This document shows, piece after piece, positions 1-12,358 of a stretch of DNA of 64,000 nt (position 1 is the first letter of the stretch; each line of letters opens with the position of its first letter). Position numbers and translations under genes: made by a program. Source of the stretch: Diaporthe sp. PMI_573 (lineage: Eukaryota; Ascomycota; Sordariomycetes; Diaporthales; Diaporthaceae). The notes under the pieces were generated by a model that saw only the letters and a program-made list of their open reading frames with translations, made no database searches and was not told the DNA's origin. The DNA is taken from NCBI GenBank assembly GCA_021399435.1, contig JAJTUP010000071.1:62001-126000 (forward strand), written 5' to 3'.

Positions 1-212
1 CGGCGAGCTTCGGCGAGAAGCACGACGTGGTGGACTTCTTCCTGGCGCAGATGGAGAAGCTCGAGACGCAGAACGGGGAGGCGGGGCTGGGGAAGGCTAC
101 CGAGGGGGTCGAGGTCAGTGGCGGTGGGAGCGGTGGGGATGGCGAGGAAGAGGAGTTTGTGATGAGGGCTGGGGACACGAGTGAGGGCGGCCAGGGAGGC
201 AGTGCTCCATGA
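1..212 (+). CDS. C-terminal fragment of an unrecognised protein
   Basis: An open frame runs in from the window edge (codons from base 3) and stops with TGA at 210-212. It gives about 69 residues. The first part (SFGEKHDVVDFFLAQMEKLE) looks helical and the rest is a Gly/Glu-rich, probably disordered tail ending in GGSAP. The absence of any stop back to the edge and the acidic low-complexity tail suggest the end of a real gene whose body lies outside the window. I do not recognise the family and assign no function. Confidence 0.45.
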   Translation, partial: ASFGEKHDVVDFFLAQMEKLETQNGEAGLGKATEGVEVSGGGSGGDGEEEEFVMRAGDTSEGGQGGSAP

Positions 213-1322
213 CGGGTTGTTGTGGATGAGGAAGCGGGCTTGTCTTTTAGAATTGCGGGCGAAAGCCAATTTTCAGGTTGTTCATGATAAAAATGAAGCG
301 TGGCACCGCGTGTGTGGTGTGACCAAAATCCCATATCCCAGCCTACCCTATGATGGATCTACGCAAGTGAACTTCTGGCGATGAACGACCAGGATTATGA
401 ATTCATCATCTTTGATTGACATGGGCCACAAGAGGCTGCTACCACGATATAATACACTGAGCCACTTGGTTTGTGACGTGCTTCGCCGCGGTCATAGGCA
501 GGAGGTCCTTCAGGCAAGTGTAGAACGGGTGCTCGAGGGGAGAATTTTTGTGGGCTTGCCTATGTACAGAGCTGGAGAAAAACAAAACTTTGAATGCCTG
601 AGCCGGGGGCGATCGTCGAAAGAATGCACACTATTCCTGCCGGATGTTTCTTGCGTCCTTCACCACCTTGTTTTCATCCTCTCTTCTCCTTTTTCATGTG
701 CCCACCATCTCCGCGTACAAACCGAACCTAGTAGGACAACCAGCAGAACAATCTCCAACGAAGAGGCAACAGTGGCTGCTTTTCTGAGAACCGCGAAAAT
801 GAGGAGAGCAGCATGACAGGCGCAACGTGGCCTCGACATGCAGATGCGGATATCCAGCCCAACAAGCGCAAATTTAGGTTTCCAAGGCGAGCCCGGTCTC
901 AAGATGACTCACATCCAAGGGTTGATATCGTTCTCACAATGGAAGCTGAAAGCGGAAAATCGTCGGCCGTGTCAACCGCTATGACGCTACTCCCGTATGG
1001 AATACCTCATTGAATTTTCTTCATCGCCAAACTGGGCTCACCAATGCCACGGATGCGGCAGGATTCCCTTGCCGAAAGACCTCATCCAAAATAGGTATTC
1101 AAGTGCTGAGTGCGACGCGGAAGTAATCACCATGCGGCAATGTCGTGAATGAAGCGTCTAGAACCCATGCGCATGATTATATTCCACGCCATTCGCCTGA
1201 CGCAGAGAGCCGTTGGGACCTAGAGACGAGTAACCGTTGGTGACAACACGGTTGCCCGTCACGCCGCTCTGTCCGTCGTCGCTCCCTCCCTCCGTAGCAG
1301 CAACGACGATCGAGGACGGGTC
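213..1322. other. intergenic, no supported gene
   Basis: Several short open frames occur on both strands, including a 139-codon one on the plus strand at 397-816. None has a recognisable motif, a signal peptide or splice-linked partners. The stretch probably holds the 3' ends of two converging genes. Confidence 0.5.
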
Positions 1323-4148
1323 CTACTCCTCTTCGTCCTCCTCCTCCTCGGGGGATCTCGTGTGCCATGCATCATCAGGATCGGTCTCTACTTCAATGAA
1401 GACTTGCGGCTGACTCACACGAGGCTCGCTTAGTCGCGCGCGGCCGCTCGCCGTCATATTGGAGCGACCAGAGAGTGGACGGTCGTAAGGGGTTCGTGGG
1501 GCAGGGCTCTCATCAGAGGTGGCCTCAAGATCGTCCCTGTTGCGGGGATTTCGGGGTATGATATTTCCCGACGAGTCGAAGTCGGACGGGCCCAGCGGGG
1601 TCGGGGCGGTGGGGACGAAAGGGCTGGTTTGTAGGCTCTCCAACTCGTGGGCTCCTGGACCCTGGTCCACGCTTGGTACGCCGTTGGTGATGGTGTTCTT
1701 GCGCGGTCTAGGTGGCCACTCGTCGTCAGAGGAGTCATGCATTCCGTTCGTGAGGTGTCGGTCTACCATCAGCAGGGAGTGCTGTCCCCGGAGGACCTCG
1801 ACATCTCCGGCCCGGGCCACGCTGGTGAGGTTCTTGTCAACCTCCTGCGTCACCTCGGGGCGGTTCATCTGGAGAGCCAAGGCATTCATAATGGCATCGG
1901 CGCCCTCGGCTCCAGTCTCCAGCGCGGACTCGCCGACCATGACGCTACCATCGGTGGAGGAACGATTTCCGTCGAAGCTCGCGTCGGCGTCGTATGGCGC
2001 AGACAACTCGTCACCAGACTCGTATCCTGTTCCGCTGTTCTGGACTGACTGCCGCGCAGGGCTAGGGCTGTCGACAGATTTCTTCCAGTCCGCAACCATC
2101 TTGACGGGGTCGATCCCATGGGCAAGCTGCCTCTCCGCCCGGGTAGGGCTGCCGACGGGGATGTACGTCGGGGCCGCCTCCGTCTCGCCGTCTACCTGCG
2201 ACTTGGTAGCCGGCGAAAGACCAATGTTGGCAATGTCCGATCCGGGGGGCAGGCTGGGCGTGTCGCTGAGGTCGGTGAGGTCGCTCTGCTCCTCCTCGGG
2301 CGTGCTGTTCCGATCCATCTCAGCCAGCCGGCGCTCTCGGTCCTCCTTCTCGGTGTCAGGACCCCAGAACCTCAAGACCAGATCCTCCGGCAGGGCAGGC
2401 ATGTTGATGACAGGCTTGAGGAGGACAAAGCAGACCTGCACCGGGTCGGCGATGAGCACGATGTTGCCGTCCATCTCGCGCGTCCGCTCCTGCAGGTGCT
2501 TCAGGAGCCCGGCCAGGCGGCGCAGGCTGCTCTGGTGTCCGCGCTCGTACGAGGGGTACCGCTGGCGCGAGTTGACGAGCGACACGCCTTTGATGCACAA
2601 GTCCGGGTAACTCACCTGGCAGTCGACCACAAACGGCGTGCGCGAGAACCACAGGTGCGGCAGCATCGCCTTGATCCTGACGCTCGGGTCCTGCCACATG
2701 TACCTGACGGACGCGACGCCCGCCCCCGCGGGCCTGGTCCCCAGCCCCTGCCTCTTGACGGTCGTCCTCCAGACCTGGGCGACGTCCCCCTCCTGCCGCG
2801 GCATGAACCCGGGCTGCACGTCGCGCAGCGGGTCGACGTCCGCGCGGGGCGCGTCCTTGCGGTGCTCGTACACAAAGTCCACCTTGACGCGCACGGCGAG
2901 CACGACGCTGCCGAAGCGGTATCGCACGAGGCGGTAGTGGCCGCCGCTGTAGGGGATCCGTGCGGCGCGCGTGCCGATGTGGCCGAGGACTCCCGCGGCC
3001 CAGTCCGGGGCGGAGACGGACTCGTCGTGGCGCGTCTTCTTGGGCGGCGGGCCGGCCTGGCTGCTTCCCGGCTTGTGGGCCTGGTGGATGAAGAGGGTGT
3101 TGCGCACGGTCTTGAGCTCGAGGCGGAAGGGGTCCTTCACCTGGCGGGCGGCCGAGGTGCCCATTATGAAGGAGAGGAGCAGCGTTAGGGTGTCGGGGTC
3201 GGTGACGATGTCGATGTCGCTGAGGCTGGTGACTTTGTCGGCTGACTCTAGGGCACGTAGGGCGGGCTCGTAGGGGTATCGAGGCTGGCGGTTGAGGTTG
3301 TCATCGCGGATCTTGTGGGCCGTGATGGATCGGGCCTCCTCTTGGTCGAGGCTTGTATCGATCTGGATCGGTCGCCAGGTGCGGGCGTTGCCTGACGAAG
3401 TTGTTGTTAGTACTCCCGTCTGGAAGAATGATGAACCTTGAGTGCTGTAGCAGTGAACACGTACCTGGGACATAGATAGCAGGGAAGCGCTCGTAGCTCT
3501 CTTCCTGGCTCGGAGTCACTTCGATCCACGTGTACTCTCCCAGCACTTCGATCTTGGTCTTCGAATGGACCTCTTTGTTGCAGAACGGGATGCCAGAGAG
3601 GTGAAGGTCTTCGATGTGCTCAGCAGTTCCTCTGACCGTCCATCCGTACGCAATGGGCAGTGGCTGCGGCTCGAAAATAGGCGTACCTGTGGTAAAGCGT
3701 GAGTGGTAATGGATGGGTATGCTCAGAGACCGCTGTCTCTTTGGACGTGGCTCATTGTTGATGAGTACGTTTCCTGCGTTCACATCAACCTTGAGACCAG
3801 GGAATGGCAATGCGAAGCCAGACGCCGAGGTGGCGGGCTCGCTGTCGTAACCATCTTCGTCGTGGTAGGCGATTCCATCTTCATTCTCGCCTTCCAAACT
3901 ATCGGGTTGGCCCTGCCGCAAGAAGTCGTCCTGACCAACCTTCAATACAGTTTGTCAGCCAGGGAAAGAGCGATTGAAACGGACGGAAAACTCACTTGAG
4001 AACTGCTTCCCAGGTCCTCTGAATCAGGAATCTCATCTCTCGTTTGCTCTTCGCTGTCATCTGAATCTTCGTCAGGAATGAAGGCGCGGCGCCGACTCTT
4101 AGCGCCGAGTACAGGACGACAGCGAGGGGCGCCCATGTATCGTGCCAT
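1323..4148 (-). CDS. conserved fungal protein of unknown function, three exons
   Basis: Exons 4148-3996, 3939-3465 and 3391-1323, joined by introns of 56 bp (GTGAGT...AAG) and 73 bp (GTACGT...CAG), give 898 residues. The start is the ATG at 4148; the open frame extends further up but only from a TTG. The first 60 residues are acidic and Ser-rich. A globular core at about residues 110-460 carries the block PAIYVPG-N-ARTW, followed by an RYPYEPALRALES segment. This spacing resembles a fungal family often mislabelled geranylgeranyl pyrophosphate synthetase in databases; that link is from memory, and no prenyltransferase DDxxD motif is visible. The last 400 residues are disordered (Pro/Ser/Asp-rich) and end in an EEEEDEEE run. 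The splice across the conserved block is the strongest support for the model. The role is unknown. Confidence 0.7.
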
Positions 4149-5990
4149 TGCGAAAGTGGCACAAAGGCTTTGTGTTTGCAATTCTGTGACTTTGCACGAC
4201 GGTCTGATCCACTTTTGGTGGCTTTGTTGACTCTGAAGCGTTTTCGCAGAATCTTAGACGGCTGCAGGACGATAAAGTGTCAACACAATTGATGAGGGTC
4301 GACGTGGCAACAAACGACCAACTGAAGGGGGGCTTTTAGGCTGCAACCTTGCTGTAAAAACTTTGAAAGGCCAAAGTGTTACCTGATGGTGAAAGACGAG
4401 ATCAGTGCTTAAGACTTCAATGAGTGAAGGAGTCTGCGTGCTGGAGGCCCTTCTGAACTGCGGACCCTCGAGGGTAGGTCGTGGCTTAGCTTCGTGATGG
4501 CGGGCCAAACTCGGTGTGTCCCCGGGGGTATGGACTTTCCAGTTGATTTCGCTCTTCTCTTTTGTTTTCCCCTTTGGCGAAGACGTTTGCGCTGGGTCGA
4601 AGAATGGTTTGGCAAGTGAAGACCTTGTTGGGGCGAGTCCCAGACCTGCTTCACCTATGCACGACTTGGAATGTAAAGCAGGCCCTCCAGTAAATTCACT
4701 TCAGTACTATTCAATAACACTTGCACTCTTGTGACTCTGCTTGTTTGAATACTCTATCGCTACCTTTGAGGACGAGTGTGTCGTTCACATGTTTGAGATG
4801 ATGCCAGACATGAGATGATCATCTCAAATACTGCGAAATGATGATGTTGAATCGATTTATAGCCTTATATATTGGAAAGAAGTCAATCTTTGATCCACCT
4901 TTGATTCGAAATCCAGGTGGGAGAGTTTCAACTTCCTGGCGATCCCATGCGATATGTTGGTCGATTTGTTCAACATGCCTATGAAGCAGGGTAAACAACA
5001 AGTGTTATTGATTGAGTGCTGAAGTCTCTGCGTGGGCACCCAATTGTACAGTTATGACATGCCTAACAGCAATGACTGGGATATTAGAGTGTGTTGGACA
5101 TCTCCAGTTCTGATTTTGGGTATCACTCATGCCTCGACTTGATCATCCTGAAAGCATTCAACCTGTTCCCTATTGTTTAAGTACGTCTTTCAGAAAACCT
5201 AAGTTGCCTGTTTCAAAAATTTAGTTTCTCTTAAAAAGTTCAATAATCGGCAATCATCCAAACAAGGCTTTTGACTTTTGGTCTGAAGAACATCCCGAGG
5301 TTTGCATTGTAACTCAACAAACCAACAGTGTAGTTATACCTGTTGCATCCACCATCGAATTATTAGAGGGACGTCAGAACTGCCGGCGAGCTTCAAACCC
5401 ACAGTCCCACACAGGGCTTGGTAAACTAGAGCCGCCTCGCAACTCACCGTCCTAACTACACAGTATTACGCAGTACGACCACTGTCCTGAGACCAATCTG
5501 CTAACTTACAGTTCCACATCGCAAAGGGAGCCTTTTCAGCACCCCCACGATTACTCAGCGCTAAGATCTTGGCTATAAAATATTCACCCACTCAGCTGCT
5601 GAGCTTAGAGAACCATGCCGAGTGCTTTGCGGAGTGTGGGCACACACGTGTGGCAAGATCTCTCCCGAGACTGTTTTGATAGACGAATAGTATAGCACAT
5701 GGGACCGACCACCAGACCTTTGGATGTAATAGACCAAAGCAGGGGGGTGGAACCAGCCCCGCCAGATCGACGATTTAGAATTCGCCTAGTAATCGATGAG
5801 CCACATCGCCTGCAGAATGACAAGAGTGGGCATCAGAATCAGCAAGAACCGCGGGGACTCGGGAAAATCGCATGCCAGCCCTCTTATCCTTTTATTCGAT
5901 CTCGCATCTCCTTGACACACAGCTTGCACGCCTCTGCCTGTATCCATTCAAAGTCTGCTCTCGGAAACCTACAACAAGAGCTTGTTCATC
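4149..5990. other. intergenic, divergent promoters, no supported gene
   Basis: This region separates two divergently transcribed genes. All open frames are under 130 codons with no recognisable motif. It should hold the upstream regions of the gene at 4148 and of the acetyltransferase at 5991. No repeat or RNA gene was recognised. Confidence 0.5.
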
Positions 5991-7516
5991 ATGTCAAGCC
6001 ACGAACCAGTGAAGCAAGATGTCACCCACCTTCGCCCATTTGGATGGGAACAGGATTCCGAGGAGAGGTACAAGCTCTCAACGCTTGATTATCTCCCCGG
6101 CCGTGTCTACGTCAGCTACGCCATCTTCTTCAAGATCGAGGATGATTCAGAGAAGCCCAAAGTAGCGGAATTGTTGATACAGGGTCTCGAAAGGACTCTG
6201 AGCCAGACTCGGCACCTCTGCGGTACCATCGAGAAGGACCCCGACGGTGGCCACTCTTTCGTCAAAACGCGTGACAGCACTGTTCAACTTGTGACGAAAT
6301 GGATGGACCAGGCTGAGCACAAGGGTATTTATCCCTCGTTCTCGGATCTGGAGAAGGCCAACTTTGTCTCGAAGGCGCTGGGCGATATCAGTGATTACAG
6401 TGTATCTCCCATGACCTATGGCGAGAAGCCCGAGGCCTCTCTGGATGCCCACCCAAAGGTTGCGGCTTTCCAGGCCAACTTCATCCGTGGCGGCCTTGTG
6501 TTTATGATGCATCATCATCACGCAGCCAACGATGTGATGGGCTGGGCCGGCGAGCTCCATCAACTGGCGGAAAATTGCGCCGCCATTTGGAACAAAACAG
6601 CCTTCCCTCCCTGGGACCCTGCCTGTTTGGATGTCTCTCTCTTCACCAAGGAGGAATACCCCGCGGATCAACAAGTCGACGGCCCCCCTCCGCCACAGAA
6701 GCACCCGGATCATAGGAAGTCACAATGGCTTCTGTTCCATCTGCCCAAGAGCAAGGTGACACTATCCCTGAATTTACACATGACTCGACGATCACTCAGG
6801 CTGACCACTCCTCACGACTGAAGGCCGCCGAGCTCAAGAAGCTGGCATCTCCAGCCGACAATTCATACTGGATCTCGACCTACGACGCCTTCCAAGCCTT
6901 CATGTGGAGAGTCCTCTCCCGCAACCGCGCCAAAGTATACAAGCCAGACCCCTCATCAACACCACTCTGGGGAGAAGCAGTCGACATGCGGAAGCGCTGC
7001 CACAACCCGCCCGTGCCAGCCCGCATCCAGCACAACGTAGTCGGCGTCTCCCTCTCGCCGCAGTCGCCCGTGCCGCAGCTCACCGCCGCCGAGATCACCT
7101 CGGACGCGCCCCTGAGCAAGCTCGCCTGGTTCGTCCGCCAGATGACAGACGGCACGACGCAGGAGAGCCTGGACAGGATCCTCGACGCCGTCGCGCCCGT
7201 GCGCGACAAGTCTGCCCTCTTCCTGCGGTGCGACTCTTTTGCGCCGATGTATAACTTTACGACTGACTGGAGAGATGCGGATATTGCTGGGGCGGACTTT
7301 GGGTTTGCGAAGCCATATGCGTTTCGACTTCCTATGGACTATGTGACGCCGGGCCTGCAGGTTGTTTATCCGCCGCGGAGCAATGATCCTGGGTCTGATG
7401 AGGGGCCGGAGCTTTTGGTGGGATTTGAGAAGGAGTTGACCCAGGACCTTCTTGACGATCCGGAGTGGTCTAAGTACTTTGAGTTCAGGGGTATTGATGC
7501 GGAAGAAGCAGACTGA
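5991..7516 (+). CDS. BAHD-type acyltransferase, trichothecene 3-O-acetyltransferase-like
   Basis: Two exons (5991-6755 and 6824-7516) encode 485 residues, the usual size for fungal BAHD transferases, which move an acyl group from acyl-CoA to a hydroxyl or amine of a small metabolite. The catalytic HxxxD motif is visible as HAAND (about residues 177-181), and the second family motif, normally DFGWG, appears as DFGFAKP near residue 413. The 68-bp intron starts GTGACA and ends GAAG. A good branch site (GCTGAC) lies about 20 bases before the acceptor, and the join gives PKSKAAELKKLASP, a natural reading for this family. An earlier AG at 6798-6799 would give a 44-bp intron and is less likely. The ATG at 5991 is the first in frame. 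The true acceptor substrate cannot be read; neighbours do not form an obvious toxin cluster. Confidence 0.85.
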
Positions 7517-8043
7517 GTGGATCTGTTTAATCTGTGGATCAGCCGAAAGATTTTGTATTCTGGAATTCATTTCACTTCAGAACATTGTGGCATCATGGTA
7601 GTGACCATTTCATGAGTAATTAATTGTTTCACTGCCTTATCAAATCATTCCACCAAGTGAAGCAAATCCCAAAAGCGCTTTGATCCGAAAGTCTACTTAT
7701 CCGGCTGCTCCTCTTCTTCTTCATCACCGAGCTCCCTCGTCCTTCCATGGCCAGCCATCAAACCCTTGCCAAAGGCGAAATCCAATTCTGAGGTGATCCA
7801 CTTCGATACCCCAGTATTTGCCTCCTCCCACAGCCCGGCTAAATATCCTTTGCCAGTGAGATTTAAGTTATATCCCCAAATATTTGAGCGCCTTTTACCT
7901 GTATTCCATCCTTGAGTCCCCCCGCCCCGCCCCCCAAGATGCGTAGCTAACGACATACCAGGGTAACTTAGAATTGCAACTGGCTAACTCTTCCCAAATG
8001 GCAAACGGCGGTCTTCACATGGATTCCACGCCCCAAATGCACC
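7517..8043. other. intergenic, convergent 3' ends
   Basis: This lies between the 3' ends of the converging acetyltransferase and membrane-protein genes. An 87-codon minus-strand frame (7693-7956) with an acidic tail is present but has no motif and is not called. Confidence 0.45.
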
Positions 8044-8853
8044 CTACGTAGCATTCCTCGTGTCCTGAGGCTCCTCGCCCCTAGGCTCCTCGCCCCTTGT
8101 TTGTGAAATACCATCACCCGGAAGCTCATGCGGCCCCGATGCCGGTGGCTCAGTTCCAAGCTCAGCAGGGGCGTGCCGCGTTCCACGTCTGCTCAAAGAC
8201 CCGATGGACAAAAGCCTCCTTACCAACCTCCGCGCCGTACTTCCATCCAACTCTGGCTTCGCTCCGGCATGCAGCCTCTCCTGTCTCCGTATGTATTCGG
8301 CATCTGGCAGCTCTGCCTTGTCATATGGACTGCCAGAGGTGGCGACTGCTGCGGTATACTCGTCCCTCGGTTCCGGTGCTTCGTTGGCCGTGCCGTGGCG
8401 TCGCCACTTTGCTCGACGGATGCGGAAGCCAAGTGCGAAAAGAAGACATAGCACCAGGAGGATGGCCCCAGCAATAGAGCCTATTGCTATTCCTGCTATG
8501 GATCCGGTGGACAGTGGTGTCGTGGCCGACGTCGAGGTGTGTGTTGAGCTCGGGGGTTGTGTAGAGGCAGCAGTCGAGTTGGCTGACTGATCAATCGAAG
8601 TGTGCTCGAGGGGCGTGAGCGTTCTGATAGATGTGATTATAATTGTTTCTACGATAGGCGTCCCACCTGAAGGTGCTAGAGTTATTTTGAAAGTAGTTGT
8701 TACGCTTTCCGTGCTCAAGGTTGTGAAAACAGTTGTTGGAGAAAACGCTTCTGCCGTGCTCTCGGCGACTATGGGCTATTCTTAGGCGTGCGAGACTTTA
8801 CAGATTTCTGAATGGGCAACAATACCTTCACGTGTTGAGGTTACCGCGGACAT
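8044..8853 (-). CDS. Ser/Thr-rich single-pass membrane protein
   Basis: The long minus-strand frame lacks an ATG; an upstream mini-exon at 8853-8832 spliced by a 63-bp intron (GTGAAG...CATAG) supplies one and keeps phase, giving 248 residues starting MSAVTST. The order is a Ser/Thr-rich, probably O-glycosylated N-terminal region of about 80 residues, one hydrophobic segment (GSIAGIAIGSIAGAILLVL) followed by basic residues (RIRRAKWRRH), then a charged cytoplasmic tail of about 130 residues. This is the plan of many fungal surface proteins thought to act as wall sensors or effector-like anchors, but no WSC or CFEM domain is present. No cleaved signal peptide is seen, so topology relies on the positive-inside rule. 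The first exon is the least certain part. Confidence 0.55.
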
Positions 8854-9519
8854 CTTGCATGATCGAAAGACTGCGTAGAAGAGACTTGGCTGGCGATGTC
8901 TATCAGGAACCACATTTTAAGAGGCTGCGGGATTTCAATTAATAATTATTTCGAGAAGGATGGCGGGGTATGTCGTATTCCTCCTTTGGAATGGTTGCAC
9001 AACAGCCAATGTCTAAAATTTCTTCAAGGAGCGTCAAGATGCTGGCTGGTCATTGGTAGCCTGATCAAATCTGGGCACTCGTAGAGAAGATCATTGCATG
9101 GCCCCATGAGTGGGGGCGGAGATCGGGTGGCAATTTCCAGAAAGTCCATCCTGCATATTTTCTATTTTCTGTTTCTTTTTGGCAGGGGGGAGGGGGGCTG
9201 TTTGCCATACTGTAATCGGTGTGAAGCTGGAACAACCAATATGGTACCCGCGGCGTGCCCAAGTACCATTAGGCAAACTTGAATCACAATATCAGCCAGA
9301 TCCAATAGAGCTTCTATTGGATGTTGCTGCGACGTTGGCTGGAAACGATTACAGACTCACGCAGAGCCCGCCCATGGGTCATTGTGGGTATTGCCAAGTT
9401 GGCTAGCTCTCCTATGAACTCGCCATTGCCAGTTGTCTCAAATTAACGCAGAAGGACTTCATGCATTATTGGTCTCTTCAAAGCCGAGTGACAAGAAATT
9501 CAGACCAGAAAACTTGTCT
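8854..9519. other. intergenic, no supported gene
   Basis: Only short unrelated frames are present. The region contains a G-rich run near 9183-9197. It presumably includes the upstream region of the membrane protein gene. Confidence 0.4.
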
Positions 9520-9970
9520 TCATGTGCCTGTACCACCGTACTCGTCGATTAGGTCAATACTACCGTTCGAAGTGCCGGGTGAATCTCCATACACACACAT
9601 AATACTTGCCGCCCATGCCCCTTTTCCGGCGGAATACCACTTCCTCCCGCAATATGGCTCACATGTATACTCCGTCTCAAATTGTCCATAACCTCCAGTG
9701 CTTACTGGAGGGTCACAAATACAGCATGAATGGTTTTCAAGACTTGGGAATTTGTCAGTTGTCTTGTCTAGGTAATTTCTCCTGTGAGGCAGCCATGCGT
9801 ACGGGCATTGCTTACTGCAAGTTGGCAGCTTGGCTTGTCCCTCAGGTTAGCAACATTGAGTTCGCAAAACTGGTTTACATATCGTCGAAGGAAATACTCA
9901 GTGTGGCAATCGAGGTCGGCTTGTCCAGTATCTCGGTCTTTTCATTCTTGGCCACTTTACTTTGACCCAT
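9520..9970 (-). CDS. possible small Cys-rich protein, two exons, doubtful
   Basis: A minus-strand frame of about 107 codons ending with TGA at 9520-9522 has no ATG of its own in a useful place, but its composition looks coding: cysteines arranged as CSKQC, CCICDPP and CEPYC. It can be joined in phase to a short exon starting at ATG 9970 through a 64-bp intron (9878-9815, GTAAAC...TTGCAG, with a GCTAAC branch-like site), giving 128 residues. No signal peptide is visible in that model, and I do not recognise the family. It could also be a fragment of a longer gene or a degenerate copy. Confidence 0.3.
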
Positions 9971-10035
9971 GCACACCTTTGCATGGACGCCAGCATGAGA
10001 GTGTTGACTATCCACCTGATGGCATACATTTGGAG

Positions 10036-11442
10036 TTAGCTGATACAGTCTTCCCTCGATATTTCCTCCACCATAGCTGTGCACTTCTCCAGAGTCTTGT
10101 CCGCCTCAGCCTCGCACCTAGCTACCCTCTGCCAGCTTGCTAATAAGTGGAGCCAACCCAGCTCGGCATCGTTTTTAGCTCCAGCTGACCAGCGGGACAT
10201 CGTATACCCATTTAGTAGACTTATGGCTAATCCCATTCGTGGATTTGAAAAATCAGGTGCTGGACCCAACATCCTCCAATGATACTGTCCCATTGTAAGC
10301 CAACATTCTGGGAGGAGACGGAGTTCCGTAGGCTGCAAGTCCGCCATCTCCTTGTCGATGTCCACAGCAAGTTCGAAGGCGGGATCACTGTCTTCACCAC
10401 AGAGATTGCGGACACTTCCAAGATGCCGCCACATCCATGAGTGATATACTTCATGATGAATCCCATATGTGTTCCTGAACATGCATCTCATTTCTTCCAG
10501 GCTAGAGAGCAAGAAGCCCTTCCAATCGGAACCCCTCCAAGGTGCGATAGAGAGGTGCGGTGCAACCCCATTGGCCATCATAGTTAGAAGAGACGGATCT
10601 TGATTTGCGCCTCGCTGCCGAAACTCGCTATATATGTGAGCCTGAATGCTGAAGACCGCCTCTTTGTATGAGATATGTCCGGTCTTGGAAAGCTCTCTGA
10701 GCTGACCTAACATCGCCTGGAGTCGACGGGCTGTATCAGGGACCGAGTCCGAGTTCGAGTATATTGACAAATACTTCCACACCTGCTGAATTATTTGATT
10801 GTCGCAATACATGTGTAGATGAATGAGCATTTCCAACAGGGCATGAAGCGTGTGGTTGTGAAAAATCCGGTCGATTGTGTTGAATCCTTGTCCCACTAAG
10901 AGGAATCCTTCGCGGATGTGTCCTCTCTTGACGAGGAGGTTGCCTTGAATTATCTTAGCCACAGACATGCCGACATTCGAGTTGCCATAAGGGCCCGGAC
11001 CCCATGTCCAGGCCGTTGTTTCGAGATCTTCAACAAGGAACTGTCGCATCTGAGTGATGATGATCGATTGCTGACGATCAGATTGTGAATCTGGAAGCTG
11101 GGATGGAAGTGGCATTCGAGGACGTGTACGGGCCTTATTGAGGTTGCTATTCTTCAAGAAACCCCACTTTTTCAAATGGAATTTATAAGTCTTCAGACTG
11201 GTAACTTCCTCAGAACGCGTTGGCAATTGTAGCTGGTAGGGTGAAGGTCACCTTGCACTGAACCCACGGCCCCGCATGATGCTGATGACATCTTTGAGGG
11301 GTAAATTTTCCACAATGTAAAGCTGGCGTATGTCGTTCTTCTTTATCTCCCAAGTCTGCGGGCCATGCTGGAAGCGTCCATCCTGGGTAGCTGAGAAGCG
11401 AATGATCGAGGGCAACGGGTGAAGCTCAGGAGGGGTTGACAT
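10036..11442 (-). CDS. Clr5-domain protein, probable transcription-associated regulator
   Basis: Exons 11442-11252 and 11197-10036, joined by a 54-bp intron (GTGACC...CCAG), encode 450 residues. The N-terminal ~80 residues match the fungal Clr5 domain: a Trp-led helix with IRQLYIVENLPLKDVISIM, then GFSASLKTYKFHLKKWGFLK, the second half being created exactly by the splice. Clr5 domains are putative DNA-binding modules named after fission-yeast Clr5. The remaining ~370 residues are alpha-helical, resembling the TPR-like or all-helical tails common in these fungal proteins, with no other named domain. The CHAT-like gene lies divergently about 0.9 kb away. Targets are unknown. The stop at 10036 is well defined. 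Confidence 0.8.
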
Positions 11443-12358
11443 CAGCCGCTATTGTTCCGACGCTCACAATGTCACAATCTCCGATAATACCACCAGATCG
11501 AGGCAAGAATACTTTCTCGCAACACTTAGACAAGTTTGGGCTAGCCTGGGACAGATCTGTGCAGCGTTCTGTTAACAATCAAGCGGTGCGCAAGGTGATG
11601 TGGGGGAGCAAGGTAATAGTCGTTAGTTGAGTGTGCCCGAGTGACCCAGCTGAAGGAGTCTCGATTAGCAGTCGGATGAGTGGAGACGGTGAACGTTGGG
11701 TTGCAAAGGATACCTGATATCCACATCATACCAAGCTTGGGCATGGGATCATTGTGGGGGTCTTTCATTTTCGACCTGATATTTCTGACCAGTGAGAGCA
11801 ACAGAAGCCCAGCTCAAGGTCCCTAGTTTCCATATTCAGATCTCGGTGTGGATAGTACGGAGTTCTTATTCGTCTTTCTCTGCAGGCTGGCGGAGCTGAC
11901 TGACGAAGGATTAATGGCTTGCTGCACGTTTCCTTGATTTGCTCTGGTTCGTGGAACACACCACAGCGACAGTGTGCGCCGCCATCCCACCGCGTGTGAT
12001 TTGCTTTGTCTTTTCCCCCAGGGCCTTGCCTGTCGCTCGAAGAACCCTGATTTCCGTATTCGGTGGTGGGATGTCATCCCAGGTTCCACAGGCGCTTGAA
12101 CAAGCAATCGTGTAGATGTATAAATCAAGACTCTCGCCTTACTCTCCTCCTGTGTGTCGAAATTCTTGGTGATGGTATCTTTATTGGAGCCCATATACCT
12201 GCCCTTCCTCCACCAGGAAAGTAGGAATCCAAAATTTCAATCTTTGAACCAAGTCTACTGCTACAATTCTGTCTCCTTGGTCGCTTTGTGATTGTCATAG
12301 CCAAGTGGAGACCAGATCAGACTTTGTTCCGTTTCTCTTGAGCACCCCCAACATCATC
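11443..12358. other. intergenic, divergent promoters
   Basis: This separates the Clr5 gene (minus) from the CHAT-like gene (plus). Open frames up to 123 codons show no motif. No repeat or RNA gene was recognised. Confidence 0.45.

Noticed and set aside
2118..3188. Plus-strand frame of 356 codons
   Set aside because: Antisense to the spliced minus-strand gene at 1323-4148, and made of Arg/Gly/Ala/Val-rich text typical of shadows.
6756..6799. Alternative 44-bp intron in the BAHD gene
   Set aside because: In phase, but the acceptor at 6823 gives a normal 68-bp intron with a well-placed branch site and a better family-like join.
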